Shown piece after piece: positions 34,541-47,259 of a stretch of 64,000 bases of DNA. The notes beneath the pieces were generated by a model. It saw only the letters and a program-made list of their open reading frames with translations. It did not search any database and was not told where the DNA came from. The stretch lies in assembly GCA_013180625.2 (NCBI GenBank), contig SNVD02014733.1:1-64000 (forward strand), read 5' to 3'. Position 1 is the first letter of the stretch. Every line of letters starts with the position of its first letter. The DNA is from Boswellia sacra (lineage: Eukaryota; Streptophyta; Magnoliopsida; Sapindales; Burseraceae). The position numbers were made by a program, and so were the translations under genes.

Positions 34541-35274
34541 CCATTTAGCTCCGAACTTTGTATTGCTCACCCGATTCAATGTACGTTGGGGTGATCGCAA
34601 GTATTTATAATTACTGTGACTGCAATATGTGTCTAATTTCGTATTATTAAATAATGGTGAAAATATTAAGCGGTATTTATTTGCTATTTATTTGCTTATT
34701 TTAAGTTTGTAAGTTTGTGTTTTCAAAATTTAATAATAAGAATATGTAGGTGGTTTATAATTTTTTTTTAATTTTAAAAATTATATTGTTGATATTAATT
34801 TAAATATATCAAAAAATATGTGTTTTTTAAAAATAATTTTAAAAATACACAAATAAATAAGACCTAATTTCTTCTGGTTTTCTTTTGACAATACAGAAAA
34901 AATATTACTCTAGTGTAGTCTCAATAAGAAATTTTGGTACGTAATAAAGATGTCCGGCACGTTGATTTTGTATATCAAATGTAAGTGACTCTATTTAATA
35001 AATATTCTATCAATTATTTATTTATTCGTACAAAACCTCGAAAACGAAGAAGAATTTAGTGCTTGTCCTATATAGAAAGAAGAAATGACACTTAATGAAT
35101 AAGGTAGATAATACCGGTATCAAATCATAACTGGCTAAGAAAGTGAGAATACTCTCATATTAATTTATATGCAACAGAGTTCAAAAGATCGCTTCGTCCA
35201 TCTTGAGGTGCAATATGGGAAAACTTATCTTTAAGGTCACAACCTCTAAGAATTATCATGGATCAAATAGACAA
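34541..35274. other. 3' flank of the P450
   Basis: The first about 150 bp match the flank of the dead copy (CACCCGATTC; TTAAATAATGGTGAAAAT against ATAAATAATGGCGAAAAT). The rest is AT-rich with no gene. Confidence 0.6.
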
Positions 35275-35292
35275 ACATTGCAAACAATGGAA

Positions 35293-36946
35293 CACTAACA
35301 CTGTATTCGTTTACGTTTTCAGAATCCCGTTTTCCAGTTTTCACGAATTCCTATGCAGTGTAAAATGGTTTGTAGCTATTCAGTTATGTATTCATGATGC
35401 GGAAGCTAAAGAAAAAGGTAAATTGAATAAAGGATTAAAATTTGATAAATTGGTAATAATGAGAATTCTCTTTAAAGTTATGATAAATTAACCCTTATAT
35501 TGATTAAATAATCATAATACTTGTAAACAAGTAACATTAGAATAGGAAAATAAAATCCTACAAAAACTAAAATATCCTAAAATATTAAAATCCTAATTAT
35601 ATTGAAATATATTTAAAACAAAAAATTCTAATATGACTGAAAAACAATTGATTTAATTCTAAAATAAATAAAAACTCAAAATAGACAATTAATAATTTTT
35701 ATAAAAATAAAATAACCTAAAATTGTCCTACTACTTCAGCTCAAAGTTTGAACTTGGAAAACAAGAATTCAAAGCCGACTTCTCTCTATACATAAAACTG
35801 TTCACGTTTTTTCTCTCTCTATTGTTTTCAAATCGTTAACTCCTCTCTCTAATTTCTCCAAACTCGCTAGTTTCTCTCTAACTTTTTTTTATTTATTTTT
35901 GCGAACTAATCTATTGGATTGAATAATAGAAGGGTATGATCATTATTGGCAATTGTCATGGTGGATATGGGCGGTGGAGAGAAGAGAGGTGGTGGTTGAG
36001 AGCTTTGGTAATGAATGACTACCTTTCGGCATTTGAACGAACGCAAGAAATGCTTTGGTTTTGTTGGACGGTGAACAATGAAGCCGTTGGAAGCGGTGGT
36101 GATGACAAACATGTGGCAGAGATGGGCGATTATTGAGGTGGAGATAGGCTCTATGTTTAGGGATTTCAAGGTGTTTCCAGTGGGTAATTATGGATGGTGA
36201 TGAAGGAAAGTTTGTTTATGTTTAGGGATTTCAAGGTGTTTCCAGTGGGTAATTATGGATGGTGATGAAGGAAAGTTTGTTCAGGAGGACCTGATCTATA
36301 GTTTGTTGAGGGCAGTGATGGAAGACGCACCAGACGTTGGTGGGGTGTGACGGTTGTTGGGTGTTGGATTCCAATTTAATTTTATAGTAATATTATTAAT
36401 AATTTTGTAAATCACATTAAAATAAAATATAAGGGACTTAAAATAATAATATTGAACTTATTATTTTTATTCATCATAAATAAAACAATAATATATTGTT
36501 ATTTTTTAAAAGAAATGATTTATAAAATTATTAATAATATTATTAAAATAATTTAATCTAAAATATTTAGAATTCAATATCAAATGCCTATTTTATTTTA
36601 TGTTTACAGTTTTATTTTCAAATTTTATTTCCAATAACATATATTTAAGTGTTTAATATTTAATACTGTTAATAGTCTTATATAAACTAATTATTAAAAA
36701 CCACATTTTATTTCCATTTTTAGAATTTCATTTCAGGATACATTTCCAAACACATATTTTGTTTTCATTTTCGGAGTTTAGTTTTTATAATTCATTTCCA
36801 AACACATATTCTCAAAATCATTTTTTGAATTTTATTTTTAGAATTCATTATCAAGCACATATCCTTCATTTCAATTCAAATATCTCAAAACAACAAAAAT
36901 ATTTTCTAAATCATTTTGAAAACAAAAATACAAAATTTATAAAACA
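35293..36946. mobile_element. 1.65 kb insert bounded by 18-bp direct repeats, possibly MULE-like
   Basis: ACATTGCAAACAATGGAA occurs at 35,275-35,292 and again at 36,947-36,964, so the segment between looks inserted. Its ends are weakly inverted and AT-rich (TGTATTCGTTTACGTTTTCA near the left; complement of TGAAAACAAAAATACAAAAT at the right), a style seen in Mutator-like elements. An 18-bp duplication is longer than the usual 9-11, so a retroposon is an alternative. The middle (35,750-36,350) is less AT-rich and may be captured gene sequence. It includes a direct repeat of about 65 bp. Confidence 0.5.
36155..36281. repeat. Two-copy tandem repeat of about 65 bp
   Basis: TTTAGGGATTTCAAGGTGTT through GATGAAGGAAAGTTTGTT is present twice back to back, nearly identical, within the 35.3-36.9 kb insert. 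This indicates a recent local duplication. Confidence 0.85.
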
Positions 36947-36964
36947 ACATTGCAAACAATGGAA

Positions 36965-38375
36965 GAGTAAATTTTGGCATACGTGGGTTTACTGGAGGAT
37001 TTGCTTGCCTTAGATGAGCAGGGAACTAGAGAATTTACACAAACATTTATTATTGACTTTATTTTTTTATTCGGTTGGGAGGAAAATGAGGCGAGAAGGC
37101 TGGAGTAGAAAGAGAAGCAGATTATATATATATAGTTGTTGTAATATAATTAAATAGGGGACAATGTAATATTGGCATGTTGACCTTTGTCTTTTGAGGA
37201 AAAAAAATTTAAGTTTGATTTTTTTTTTCATTTAAAGGTTTTACACACACGATTAAAAAAAAAAGAAATTGGACAAAAAAAAAAAAAAAACCTATCGAAG
37301 GGATACAATAGCAATGGCATCCAAGATTGAATTTTTTAATAGAAAAGTTAGATATTAATGTTAAGATATAAGTTTAAACTTTTAGGTAATTAAAGTAATA
37401 AATTTAACATGGTATTATAACCATAAGGATCCAACCGTCATAGTTTCGAATTCACTCTATGTTATTTAAAAAACTAATTAAAAATATGTTGTTATGGCTC
37501 ACTTGTAAGACCCGTTGAGGTGTAAGAGGCTCGAATTAGTTCACGTTAGAAGTGTACAAGGCCCTTGCATGTGAGGAGATGAAATAGAAGGCTTAAAAAT
37601 ATTAATATTAAACCCACATTTACAAGTTTAAACTTTATAGAAAAGTGACAAATTTAAAAATTTTTACGGTTGAATAATGAAAAAAATTATAAATTAAGTC
37701 TAAAAGAATATATGAATGAATTAATAAAATTATATAATAAAAGATAGGAATAATATTTTTTATCTTAATAATATAAAAATATATAATAATTATGCATTAA
37801 AATTATATCAACTTAATCATGCATCAACAATGTTATGTCATATCTCGAAAATCATATATGATTTGATTCTATATTAAATTTCTCCATGGTTTCCCTTTTA
37901 ATATAAATGATCGAAAAGTATTTGAAAAAGTTATCTTACATTCAATAAGAACCCTATTTATACAAAATACTTATTTAATTAGCAAGAATTATGTTTGTAT
38001 TTAATTAAATCTTAGAACTTTAATTAATTAATATAATAAAACAAAATGTGGACCTATAATTTTAAAATAACCATTATACCTTTGTAGGAATATAATTATA
38101 TAAAAGTTGTAAAGGTGGCGAAATATAGAAAAATCTAACAATATATCACTTAGAAAAATTGATATATTTTTTTGTCATGGTAGGACTCGGACCTCTCCAT
38201 GCCTAAATATAGTTTTGCTAATGCACAGAAGAATCAGAAACCCTGAGCCTTAAGGAAAGGGAAGGAAGGAATAGTGAATTTAGAAAAGGGGAAGAGAAGA
38301 GGGAAAGAGAAGAAGGGAAAGTTATAGTAGGAAAAAGAGAATAAATTAAACAAAAAGATATAAGCGCTAGAGAAG
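36965..38375. other. Intergenic; diverged duplicate of 48,150-48,560, with a retroelement-like insert
   Basis: The parts 37,034-37,260 and 38,228-38,350 resemble 48,150-48,410 and 48,440-48,550 in order (ATTCGGT-GG-GAT/AAATGAGG; GGGAAGGAAAGAA; GAATTTGGAAAAGG-like). Between them about 960 bp is present only here. It contains ACATGGTATTATAACCATA, which resembles a retroelement primer site, and a stretch (TAAGACCCGTTGAGGTGTAA) of unknown origin. No gene. Confidence 0.45.
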
Positions 38376-38380
38376 AGTAT
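38376..38380. repeat. Target site duplication, left copy (AGTAT)
   Basis: Identical to 48,110-48,114. Confidence 0.93.
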
Positions 38381-39224
38381 TGTAAAATCTGGAAGTATGA
38401 AATTATATGCAATATGACAGTAAATTGTAATATAAAATGGCACAGGAGAATTTTACGTGGTTCGTTTATAAAACCTACATACACGGACAGCTTAAAGTTG
38501 CAATTCACTAAGTTCTTGTTTTTACAATCTTCAGGATCGTTTACAGTACTGACTCACTCTCACACGTTGACCTAATCTTTGTAAAACAAAATCCTGCCAA
38601 GATCTTAAACTCTAGTGACAATGTCCACTCTCTGTCGCTGACAACTTAACAACACATTGTTATGTAAAATATAACCATGATGTCTGATATTGAATTACAT
38701 AAACACTCAACTTACAACTTCTCTCAAGTGCATACTAACTCAATCAGACCTAACCAAAATTCATGCACGATCACAACCTCTCATACACTCATAAAACACT
38801 CATAAAACAAAATCAAAGAAGCATCCCAATTTTGCGTTGAAGCTCTCCTCTAATAATTCTTGAAATATCGTAACATACACTCATATATAAGTAAATAACA
38901 TTATATATAGGGTGATACTCGATTGTGTTATCTCTCCAAAATCCTATAGAATCTTAATCAAACTAAATTAGGATAAAGAACAATACTTTAGGAAATGATA
39001 TAAGTAATCTCCTAAATGGAAAAGAACACAAATAAATGTACCCCTAATTCAACTAGGATACATCAATAATGTCCTAATTAAAAGAGATATTCAATATAAA
39101 TCAAATACTTCCTAAAATAAACTTTTAGAAATCGTAAAATAAGGAACAATATAACATCTTGTTTTAATTACAAGTTGGCCAAACTAATCATATACTTTAA
39201 GTGTCAAGTTTTTTGATACCAACA
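38381..39224 (-). repeat. 3' LTR of Copia element 2
   Basis: Plus-strand text runs TGTAAAATCTGGAAGTATGA to GATACCAACA. It aligns with 47,260-48,109. Confidence 0.95.
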
Positions 39225-39240
39225 ATCTCCCCCTTTTTGG
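39225..39240 (-). other. Polypurine tract of Copia element 2
   Basis: Plus-strand ATCTCCCCCTTTTTGG is the complement of the tract AAAAAGGGGGAGAT in element 1, directly next to the LTR. Confidence 0.85.
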
Positions 39241-39755
39241 CAACTTGTGATGAAAACATCAAATTGTTTCTGACCCAAGAATAACATACAAAGATCAGAA
39301 AATGTCATATTAAAAGAAATAACAATTGTTTAGTTATAAGCCACATAACAGAATAAGTCATAACATAAAGATGGCTGAACATAAATGACCTGCAAAACAA
39401 ATCAGAGCTAATTGGACATACCTGTCAAATAACATTCAAGCAAAGTCATGAATTTACATAATCAAAGCTAAATAAAATGCATCAAACAAGGAAGTAAACA
39501 ATGCATATATTGTAGGTAAGAAAAATACAAAATAGAATAAGTAAACAAAGTTCCTGTAAACAAACAAATCAAAGCATAAGTCATAAGTCATAAAGCAGAT
39601 TAAATATAAAGACTCCCCCTTACTTGCTTCCCTTGAATTCAATAAGGATCAGTTCAAGGATCAAATCAAAGTAAAATAAACATAAACACAAACAAAAATC
39701 AGAATCAGAAACCAATCTTCTCCCCTTTAATTTCATAACAAGTTCCAAAAACAAA

Positions 39756-41469
39756 TTAAACAGAGATCAAATTAATGAAGTTTGGCAAATTTGCGAACAA
39801 GAGATGAATATGAACTCCTAGGCCTTTTCTTGATCCTGCCAGCCTTAGTCTTGAACCTTTTGTCTATGGTGAAAGGAGTAGCTTGCTTAGAAACTATAGG
39901 AGTGGCCTGCTCTCTACTATATTCGAGGAAGATGCAGTGACCTCAGCCACAATCTTGAGGATGGCCTTGTCAAGGTTTTCTGCACTGGTTTTAGTGTTGT
40001 GGTATGAAAATAATTGGTTTTGCTGCAGGAACTGGTTCATTGTCACGTTCTTCTTTAGGAGTTGGTGAAGGTTGTGGTATAACTTCTTCTTTCTGAGCTG
40101 GCTCATCTGTCAAAGATTCATCCTGCAGTTTTGGAACTACTGTTGTAACAGGCTTGTTCATCTTGTCAAATTGCTGCTTTACCACTGTGACCTTTTTCTT
40201 GCTCTTCAGTTTAGTTCCTTTAGCTTTCTTCTTTGATTTCTTTTGTTTCTTTTTCTCTACTGCCTTGTCTATTTCAACAGCAATTTGTTCTCCTTGATAC
40301 TCCACTGGCATTTGCGCTACTGAATGCTCTTGCACCATTTCTTTAGTTTCCATGGGTGGTTATTCTTCTGTAGTAGCAGATTTTGCAGTAAACTTCTTCT
40401 CAAATTCAGATTGCTTTGCTTTGATATCCTAATATCTTGCACAACATCAGACAAAGTAGAATTTATCAAAGTACGCTACTCTTCTGCATTGTCCATTGGA
40501 TTGTTTCTAGCCCTTCTTGGTTTCGGTTCAGGGGCAGGTAGATCATATTTGTCTTGCAATCTGTGCAGAAATCCTTTTGTGATGGATTTGAGAAAATCTC
40601 AGTGTTCTTTTTTGGAGTACTTATAGGGACACCATTCTGAGCCAAAAGTCCTTGAATCAAATAAGAAATACCAGCAAATGATAGTCTGATTTGTATTGTA
40701 CAATCTTAACAATCATTCTATAAATCCATAAACCTAAGTTGATTGGTTTATTTGTGCCCAAACAGAACAGAAATTTCACTGTATCTCTCCTGACTTGATT
40801 CTGGTGTGAAGAAGGGAACCAATTAAACTGAGCAATCTTATGTAGAACCCTATATTTCTTCCCAAGATATTGCTGATCAATGCTAGCTTTGGGGTTCCAA
40901 ACTAAATCATCTCTACCAGTCAGTTCCTCAAGAACATTTTCCATATCAAAACCATCCTCAACAGAATGTAAACTACCAATAGGTATATCAAAGAAGGTAC
41001 TGATGATATTTGGAGAAATTTTCATAAATTTTCCTCTACAATATACCTTGTGATAATGAAAACTCTTTAGATTTTTTGCATAAAATTCTTGAATCAAAGA
41101 CTTAACGAGAGGTAGGAAGTTGTTTACCGTTCTACTCCAGTAAATGGACTCAAGTAGTTCACTCAAACCATACTTGTTAAAGTCTGTCATCTTCACTGGC
41201 CTCTCAATTTGCAACTTCCTCTTCGATGTCTACTTCAAGAAATTTTGCTTTACTTCTGCTGTGAGAAACTTGTTAAACTTGGGCTTCACTATGTCCTTTA
41301 TTCACCCAAAAGGGATTGTCTCATCTTCACTCATTGCGGGATCAATCAGAATCTCTGTATTGTGTTGTTGTGACTGTGATGACTTAGAGCTGTCGTTATT
41401 GTTATGACCGGATTCGCTTGAGGTAGATGCTGCACTTGTGGTCTTCTTAGATTCAGATGAAGTCGCCAT
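39756..41469 (-). pseudogene. SIRE-type extra 3' ORF, copy 2, broken
   Basis: It starts at ATG (MATSSESKKT) 847 bp after pol. The conserved middle is the longest open piece (41,214-40,657): KYGLSELLESIYWSRTVNN, EFYAKNLKSFHYHKVYCRGK, DIPIGSLHSVEDGFDMENV. It matches copy 1 residue for residue over most of its length, so this part was under selection before decay. A coiled coil, then a Lys-rich block (KKKQKKSKKKAKG) and a Pro/Glu-rich tail follow. No membrane span or signal peptide was seen. It belongs to the plant-transposon-protein class found after pol in SIRE elements; function unknown. Confidence 0.72.
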
Positions 41470-42315
41470 TATTAAGGTTGGAGGTTTGCAAGGGTTTCAA
41501 GAACAGAGAGAGAAAACAAGACGAGAGAGAGAATGGGATGCAAAATACTAACCGACTTTGATATGAACAAAATAGCCCTAACTATGTTTGTGATATACTT
41601 GGAAAGAAACTGAGTTTTAATCCAATTCGGTTTCCTATATAATTTCAAATTTTAATTCCTTTTCCAAAATAAATTCATTAATATCATTAATGAGATAAAT
41701 TCAAAAAATTGATTTTCATTAAAATAAGAAATTTTAATAGAGTTAGGATTCCCGCCACTGAAGTTTCTAGCCCTTAATCCAATAAAGCTGACATGACATT
41801 TCGACACATGGACACACAAGAAAGTCAAATTTCAGTTAAGCTTAAATAGCATCGTATGGTATAAAAAACATAACAGAAAACAATTACATTTAACATAACA
41901 ATAATATATGGACATCATATGAATCATTCTAAGGAAGCATATTTCAGAGCTATTTATAATCATTATTCAAAAGCTGTTTACCTTTATTTTTCATTCAATT
42001 GAGATGTCAAAAATAATATTTTGACATATTCACAAAAATTAAGCACATTAAATTATAAAGCAAACACAGCAGCTTTCACACAATATAGAGGTAGCCTTTT
42101 TCATTTGAGTGGGTGACCTCAATATATTTCTTAGATACCCTGAGGTTATTCTTAATGATGGCTTTCACACAAAATATATTGGTAGCCCTCTTTGCACTTT
42201 TCATTTTTAAACAATATCTTAATATTTATACAGTTTTATATTACAGCTCACACATGCTTGATTAGAAGAAAACTTACGATATTGCAGATATAATTAATAT
42301 AACAAAATATAATGT
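41470..42315 (-). other. Spacer between pol and 3' ORF of Copia element 2
   Basis: No gene; AT-rich. It corresponds to 6,718-7,550 in element 1. Confidence 0.5.
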
Positions 42316-45300
42316 TTATTCAGAAAACTGATAGATGGCTAAGGCCTTTCTTAGATTCTCAAATCTTGTTGTATCCAATGCCTTAATGAATAGGTCAGTC
42401 AATTATTTATCAGTGGAGATGTGGCCAATGTGCATCATCTTAGACTCTACAAGCTCCCTTATAAAATGGTATCTTATGTCAATGTGCTTTGTTTTAAAGT
42501 GTTGAACTGGATTTTTGGAAATGTTTATGGCACTAGTATTATCACAAAACACAATTATAGGTTTTTGTTCAATACCATAATCACTTAGCATTTGCTTCAT
42601 CCAAATTAGCTGGGTGCAACAACTTCCTACTGCTATGCATTCAGCTTCTGCTATAGACAAAAAGATAGAATTCTGCTTTCTACTATGCCAAGAAACTAAG
42701 TTAGTACCAAGATAAAAATATCCAACTGATGTGCTCTTCTTGTCATCTGCATCTCCTGCCTAGTCAACATCACCAAACCCTACAAGTCAATCGTTTGTAT
42801 CTTTAGAAAACCATATCCCAAAATCATAAGTTCCATGTACATACCTGATGATTTTTTTAGCTACTGCCAAGTGTGATTCTTTGGGATTTGCTTGAAATCT
42901 TGCACAAAGTCATACATTAAAACACAAGTCTAGTTTGCTTGCTGTGAGGTATAACAGACTGCCAATGATGCTTTTAGACAAACTTGCATCAACCTCTTTT
43001 CCTACATTGTCTTTTGAAAGTTTCAGGTTAGTACAGATAGGAGTTTTCATTGGTTTTGTATTCTCAAGTCCAAATTTCTTTACAAGGTTTCTAGCATATT
43101 TTATTAAGATATGAATATCCCATCATTCATCTGTTTAACCTGCAATCCAAGAAAGAAATTTAATTCTCCTACCATGCTCATCTCAAACTCTTCCCGCATC
43201 AACTTAACAAACTCATCAGTTTTGTTTTTGTTAGTTAATCCAAACACAATGTCATCCACATACACTTGAGCAACAATAAAATAATTAGATGCATGTTTGA
43301 TAAACAAAGTCTTATCGTTGTTGTCCTTACTATAACCTCTCTTGATCAAAAAGTTTGCCAACCTCTCATACCAAGCTCTAGGAGCTTGTTTCAAGCCATA
43401 CAAAGCTTTATTCAATTTGTACACAAAATCAGGTTGTTTAGGATCTTCAAATCCTTTAGGTTATTCAACAAAAGTCTCTTCAATGAGATAGCCACTTAAA
43501 AAGGTTGTTTTAACATCCATTTGATACAATTTAAAATTAAGCAAGCAATTGCAAGTAGTAATCTGATTAACTCAAGTCTAGCTATTGGTGCAAAGGTTTT
43601 ATCAAAGTCTATGCCTTTTACTTATGTGTAACCTTGTGCTACTAGCCTAACTTTATTTCTTACTACTTGACCATTTTCATTAGTTTTGTTTTTGAATATC
43701 CATTTAGCTCCAATGACATTTGCATTTTGTGGCCTAAGAACTAATTCCCATACTTCATTCCTTTTAAATTGATTAAGTTCATCTTGCATAGCCTGAATCC
43801 AAACATCTTCTTTTAAAGCTTATTTCACATTTTTTGGTTCAAATGATGAAACATAACATGCAAATCTTACCTGATTTCTTACCTTGCTCTTAGTCTTCAT
43901 TATTCCATCTGAGCTCCCAATGATTGAGCTGGTTGGATACGTCTTTTGTATCCAGGAAGGTGGATCTTTTCTTTTATCTTCATTTCTGATTAAATTTCTA
44001 TCTAGATCTGTGTTGTCAGACATCGTTGTTATGCTGTCATAACAGCCGTTGTTTCCTCTTTCATAACTGAATCTTCTTTACTGCTATTACTATCTGGTAC
44101 TGGACTTTTTGCATCTTCTGTAAAGCTGGTTGTGCTTTCTTCATGAAAGTACCTAACATAATCATCTAGATCATCAAATACTACATTTGCAGATTCCATT
44201 ATGGACTCAGTTCGAAGAATATAGACTTGAAAAGCCTTGTTGTTCTGTGCATATCCCACAAAAACTCCTCCATCACTTTTTGGATCCAATTTCCCTAACT
44301 GCTCTCTATCATTTAAGATGTAACATCTGGATCCAGAGGCATGAAAATATTTTAAATTAGGTTTTCTACCTTTTAGAATTTCATAAGGTGTTTGGTTAGT
44401 GCCAGGTCTTAGAAAAACTCTATTTGAAATGTAATAAGCAGTGCTTATTGCTTTAGCCCATAGCCTTTTGGTCAACTTCTTACTATTGAGCATCACTCTA
44501 CTCATCTCTTGAAGTGTCCTATTTTTCATTTTCGTAATGCTATTCTGCTCAGGTGTTTTGGGAGTTAAAAATTCATGTTCAATTCCATGATATTTACAAA
44601 AATTAGCATAGCTAACATTTTCAAACTCCTTGCTATGATCACTCCTTATCCTCACTATCCTGCCAATATTTCTTTTTTGTTCACTTTCAAGCTTAACATA
44701 AAGATTCCTAAAAGCTTCCAAAGTGTCAGATTTTTCTCTAATAAAATCAACCCAAGTATATCTAGAGAAATCATCCACACACACAAATATGTATCTCTTA
44801 CCGAAGATACTTTCAATTTGCATAAGACCCATAAGATCCATGTGAAGCAAATCAAGTATTTTGGATGTGCTAAGATGTAAGACTGATTTATGTGACCTCT
44901 AATTTGTTTTCCCAATTGACACGGTCCATAAATTCTATTGATTTTATCATTAAGTTTAGAAACACCTTTAACAGCACCTAACTTAGTTAATTTAACCAAG
45001 TCATTGTAATTTAAGTATCCTAATTTTTTATGCCATAATTCTAAGTTTGAGATCCTAGCATGAAATGCATTTCTTACCAAATAACAATTATCTAAAGATC
45101 TATTTCATTCTAAAATGCATTTACCGAGATTGTCTAATTTATCTTGTGTGAAATTAATAACATACTTGTCATCACATATCTAACTGACATTAATTAGATT
45201 AGCTTTCAAACCTTTAACCAGCAAAACATTTAAAATTCGGGTAGCCCTTTGATATTCAAAGTGCCTTTACCAATGATCTTACTCTTTGCTCCATTACCAT

Positions 45301-45523
45301 AAGTGATGTTTCCTTCCCTACAGGGTTCAAAATCTTTCAAAAAATGTCTATTTCCAATCATGTGCCTGGAGCAGCCACTGTCAAAATACCACAATTTGTT
45401 AGATGAACATTTAAGTGCAGTAAAAGTGACATTGTAGACTGTGCTTTCTTTCTTAACCCACTGCAGTTGTGTCTTTGGTGACTGCTTAAACTGTTTTGAC
45501 CCTTTTTGTAAAAAACTCAACAA
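42316..45523 (-). pseudogene. Copia element 2 pol: protease, integrase, RT, RNase H, broken
   Basis: Protease WYFDSGCSRHM (near 45,390). GAG-pre-integrase LELWHKKLGYLN with CQLGKQIRG; the first His-His spacing is altered (GYLN for GHLN). Integrase core HMDLMG (Asp kept) and RSDHSKEF (Asp kept), but the catalytic Glu segment reads SITKMKNRT where element 1 has VVETKNKT, so the Glu is lost. RT has ALYGLKQAPRAWYERL and YVDDIVFG (near 43,250). RNase H has IAEAECIAVGSCCTQLIWM and KHIDIRYHFIRELVE, ending near 42,319 with a TAA. Several stops divide it into at least six pieces. Confidence 0.92.
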
Positions 45524-45810
45524 TTTAAAACACCTAGGTCTATTATGCCCTTTGACAACACAAAAATAGCATGTTGTAATGAATTTCCTTACCTTTTAAG
45601 GACTGGATTTAAAAGAGCTTAAAGGAGAAACAAACACTTCATTACTTTTTGAACTAGGACTTGACCTTTTTGAGCTAGGTTCAGAATTTTTACCTGATGT
45701 AGAAGCTTTCACAAACACTGTTGTTGATTAGGATGCAACATTACCTTTTGAATACCCCATGCCATGTTTGTTGGAATCATCTCTTCTAAGATTCAAAACC
45801 TGATCAAGTT

Positions 45811-47190
45811 TTACGAACCCAATTCTGACTTGATCAACACACATCTCTTACTCTCAACCAGTTCTGTTGTAGTTTTCTCAATATGTGTTGTTTTGTATAT
45901 CAAAGCAAGCTGCAGTTCTGTGACGCAGTTTTTAGTATAAGATTTTTCATATTTCAGCAATTCAATCTCCTCCTTTAAAGTTTCGATTTCTTCTTTCTGA
46001 CTCAGCCATTCACCATAAAGTGCATTGTAAGTTTCTTTTAGCTCTTTATAGTATTCTGGATCATTTTCTGTATCTGAATTTTCATCATCAGTTCTGCACT
46101 GTTCTGTTGTGCTGGACATAACAGCTTTCCCTTTATCAGCTATAGATGTTGCAAATGTAACAAAGTTACTCATGCACTCTTGATCTTATGAATCAGTTTC
46201 TGAATCATCACTCCAAGTAGTTGTCAAGCCTTTGTTCTTCTTTTTGAGATTAGCACATTCAGATTGAATATGCCCATAACCAGAGCACTCATAGCATTGA
46301 ATCTACCCTTTCTTATCAGGTTGCTTTGATTTCTTCTTGTCATTTTCCTTAATGAATTTTTTGAACTTGTCTTCATTTGAGTTTGATGGCTTTCCTTGAT
46401 TCTTTTTCCTGAAATTCTTTTTTATGAACTTGACATAATTTTTTGTTAGAAAAGCAATCTGTTTTGAATCAGTTTCATCAAGCTCATTATTACTTTCATC
46501 ATCAGATTTTTCAGTTTTAATATTGAATGCAATGCTCTTTCCTTTTTGCTTCCTAGCACTATAATTAATCTCAAAGTTTGAAGAATGCCAATCAGTTCAT
46601 CAACCCTCATCTCATTAGTGTTTTTAACTTCCTCAATAGCTGAAATGTTGGGCTAAAATTTATCAGGGACAGATCTAATTATTTTGCTAACATTTTTTGC
46701 ATCAGTAAATATCTCGCTAAGCATATATGCAGAATTGGTGATGTGACACAACTTAGAATAAAAATAAAAAATTGACTCATCTTCATGCATCATCAAATCC
46801 TCAAATTGTGAATTTAATCTCATCAATTTAGATCTTTTAACAGAAGCTGTACCTTCATGCTTTACTTCAAGAATGTCCCAAGCTTCCTTAGCCACTTTGC
46901 ACCTTAAAATCTGTCTAAAGTTATTTAAATCCACATTAGCAAAAATCGTATTAGGAGCCTTTGAGTTCTAGCTTGAATGCCGATATTCTTCATTAATCCA
47001 TTCCTCCTTAGGTTTAGGTTATGAATCTCCAGAGGCATTCAATCTTATCGGTGGTGTCCATCCTTTAAGCACACTGGTCTGTGCCCTATCATCAAGAGAT
47101 TTGATATACATCATCATTGTTACTTTCCAATATGAATAATTACTATCATCAAGAATAAGTGGTTGTGTTCCAGATCCTTCATTTCGTACA
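45811..47190 (-). pseudogene. Copia element 2 gag (UBN2-type), broken
   Basis: Text upstream of the first Met run reads SNYSYWKVTMMMYIKSLDDR, the usual N-terminal Copia Gag start. UBN2 follows (AKEAWDILEVKHEGTASVK). An intact CX2CX4HX4C zinc knuckle (CYECSGYGHIQSEC) lies at 46,255-46,296, unlike element 1. A coiled coil (LSQKEEIETLKEEIELLKYE) follows at 45,811-46,173. Stops near 46,998, 46,656 and 46,305 and a frame slip near 46,580 break it. Confidence 0.85.
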
Positions 47191-47245
47191 AACTCCTTGC
47201 CTCCAGATCAACGTGATCTTTCTTCACTTGTATGTTAGTGAACTT

Positions 47246-47258
47246 GCTTTGATATTAA
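47246..47258 (-). other. Primer binding site (initiator Met-tRNA), degenerate
   Basis: The minus strand reads TTAATATCAAAGC just after the LTR, against the usual TTGGTATCAGAGC. Confidence 0.72.
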
Positions 47259-47259
47259 T

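Noticed and set aside
35936..36136. 66-aa Trp-rich ORF in the 1.65 kb insert
   Set aside because: No recognisable feature; an overlapping ORF exists on the other strand; perhaps captured gene sequence but not a supported gene.
37429..37447. Met-tRNA primer-like site and possible solo element at 37.4 kb
   Set aside because: No LTR boundaries or paired repeats could be found; kept only as a note in the intergenic entry.
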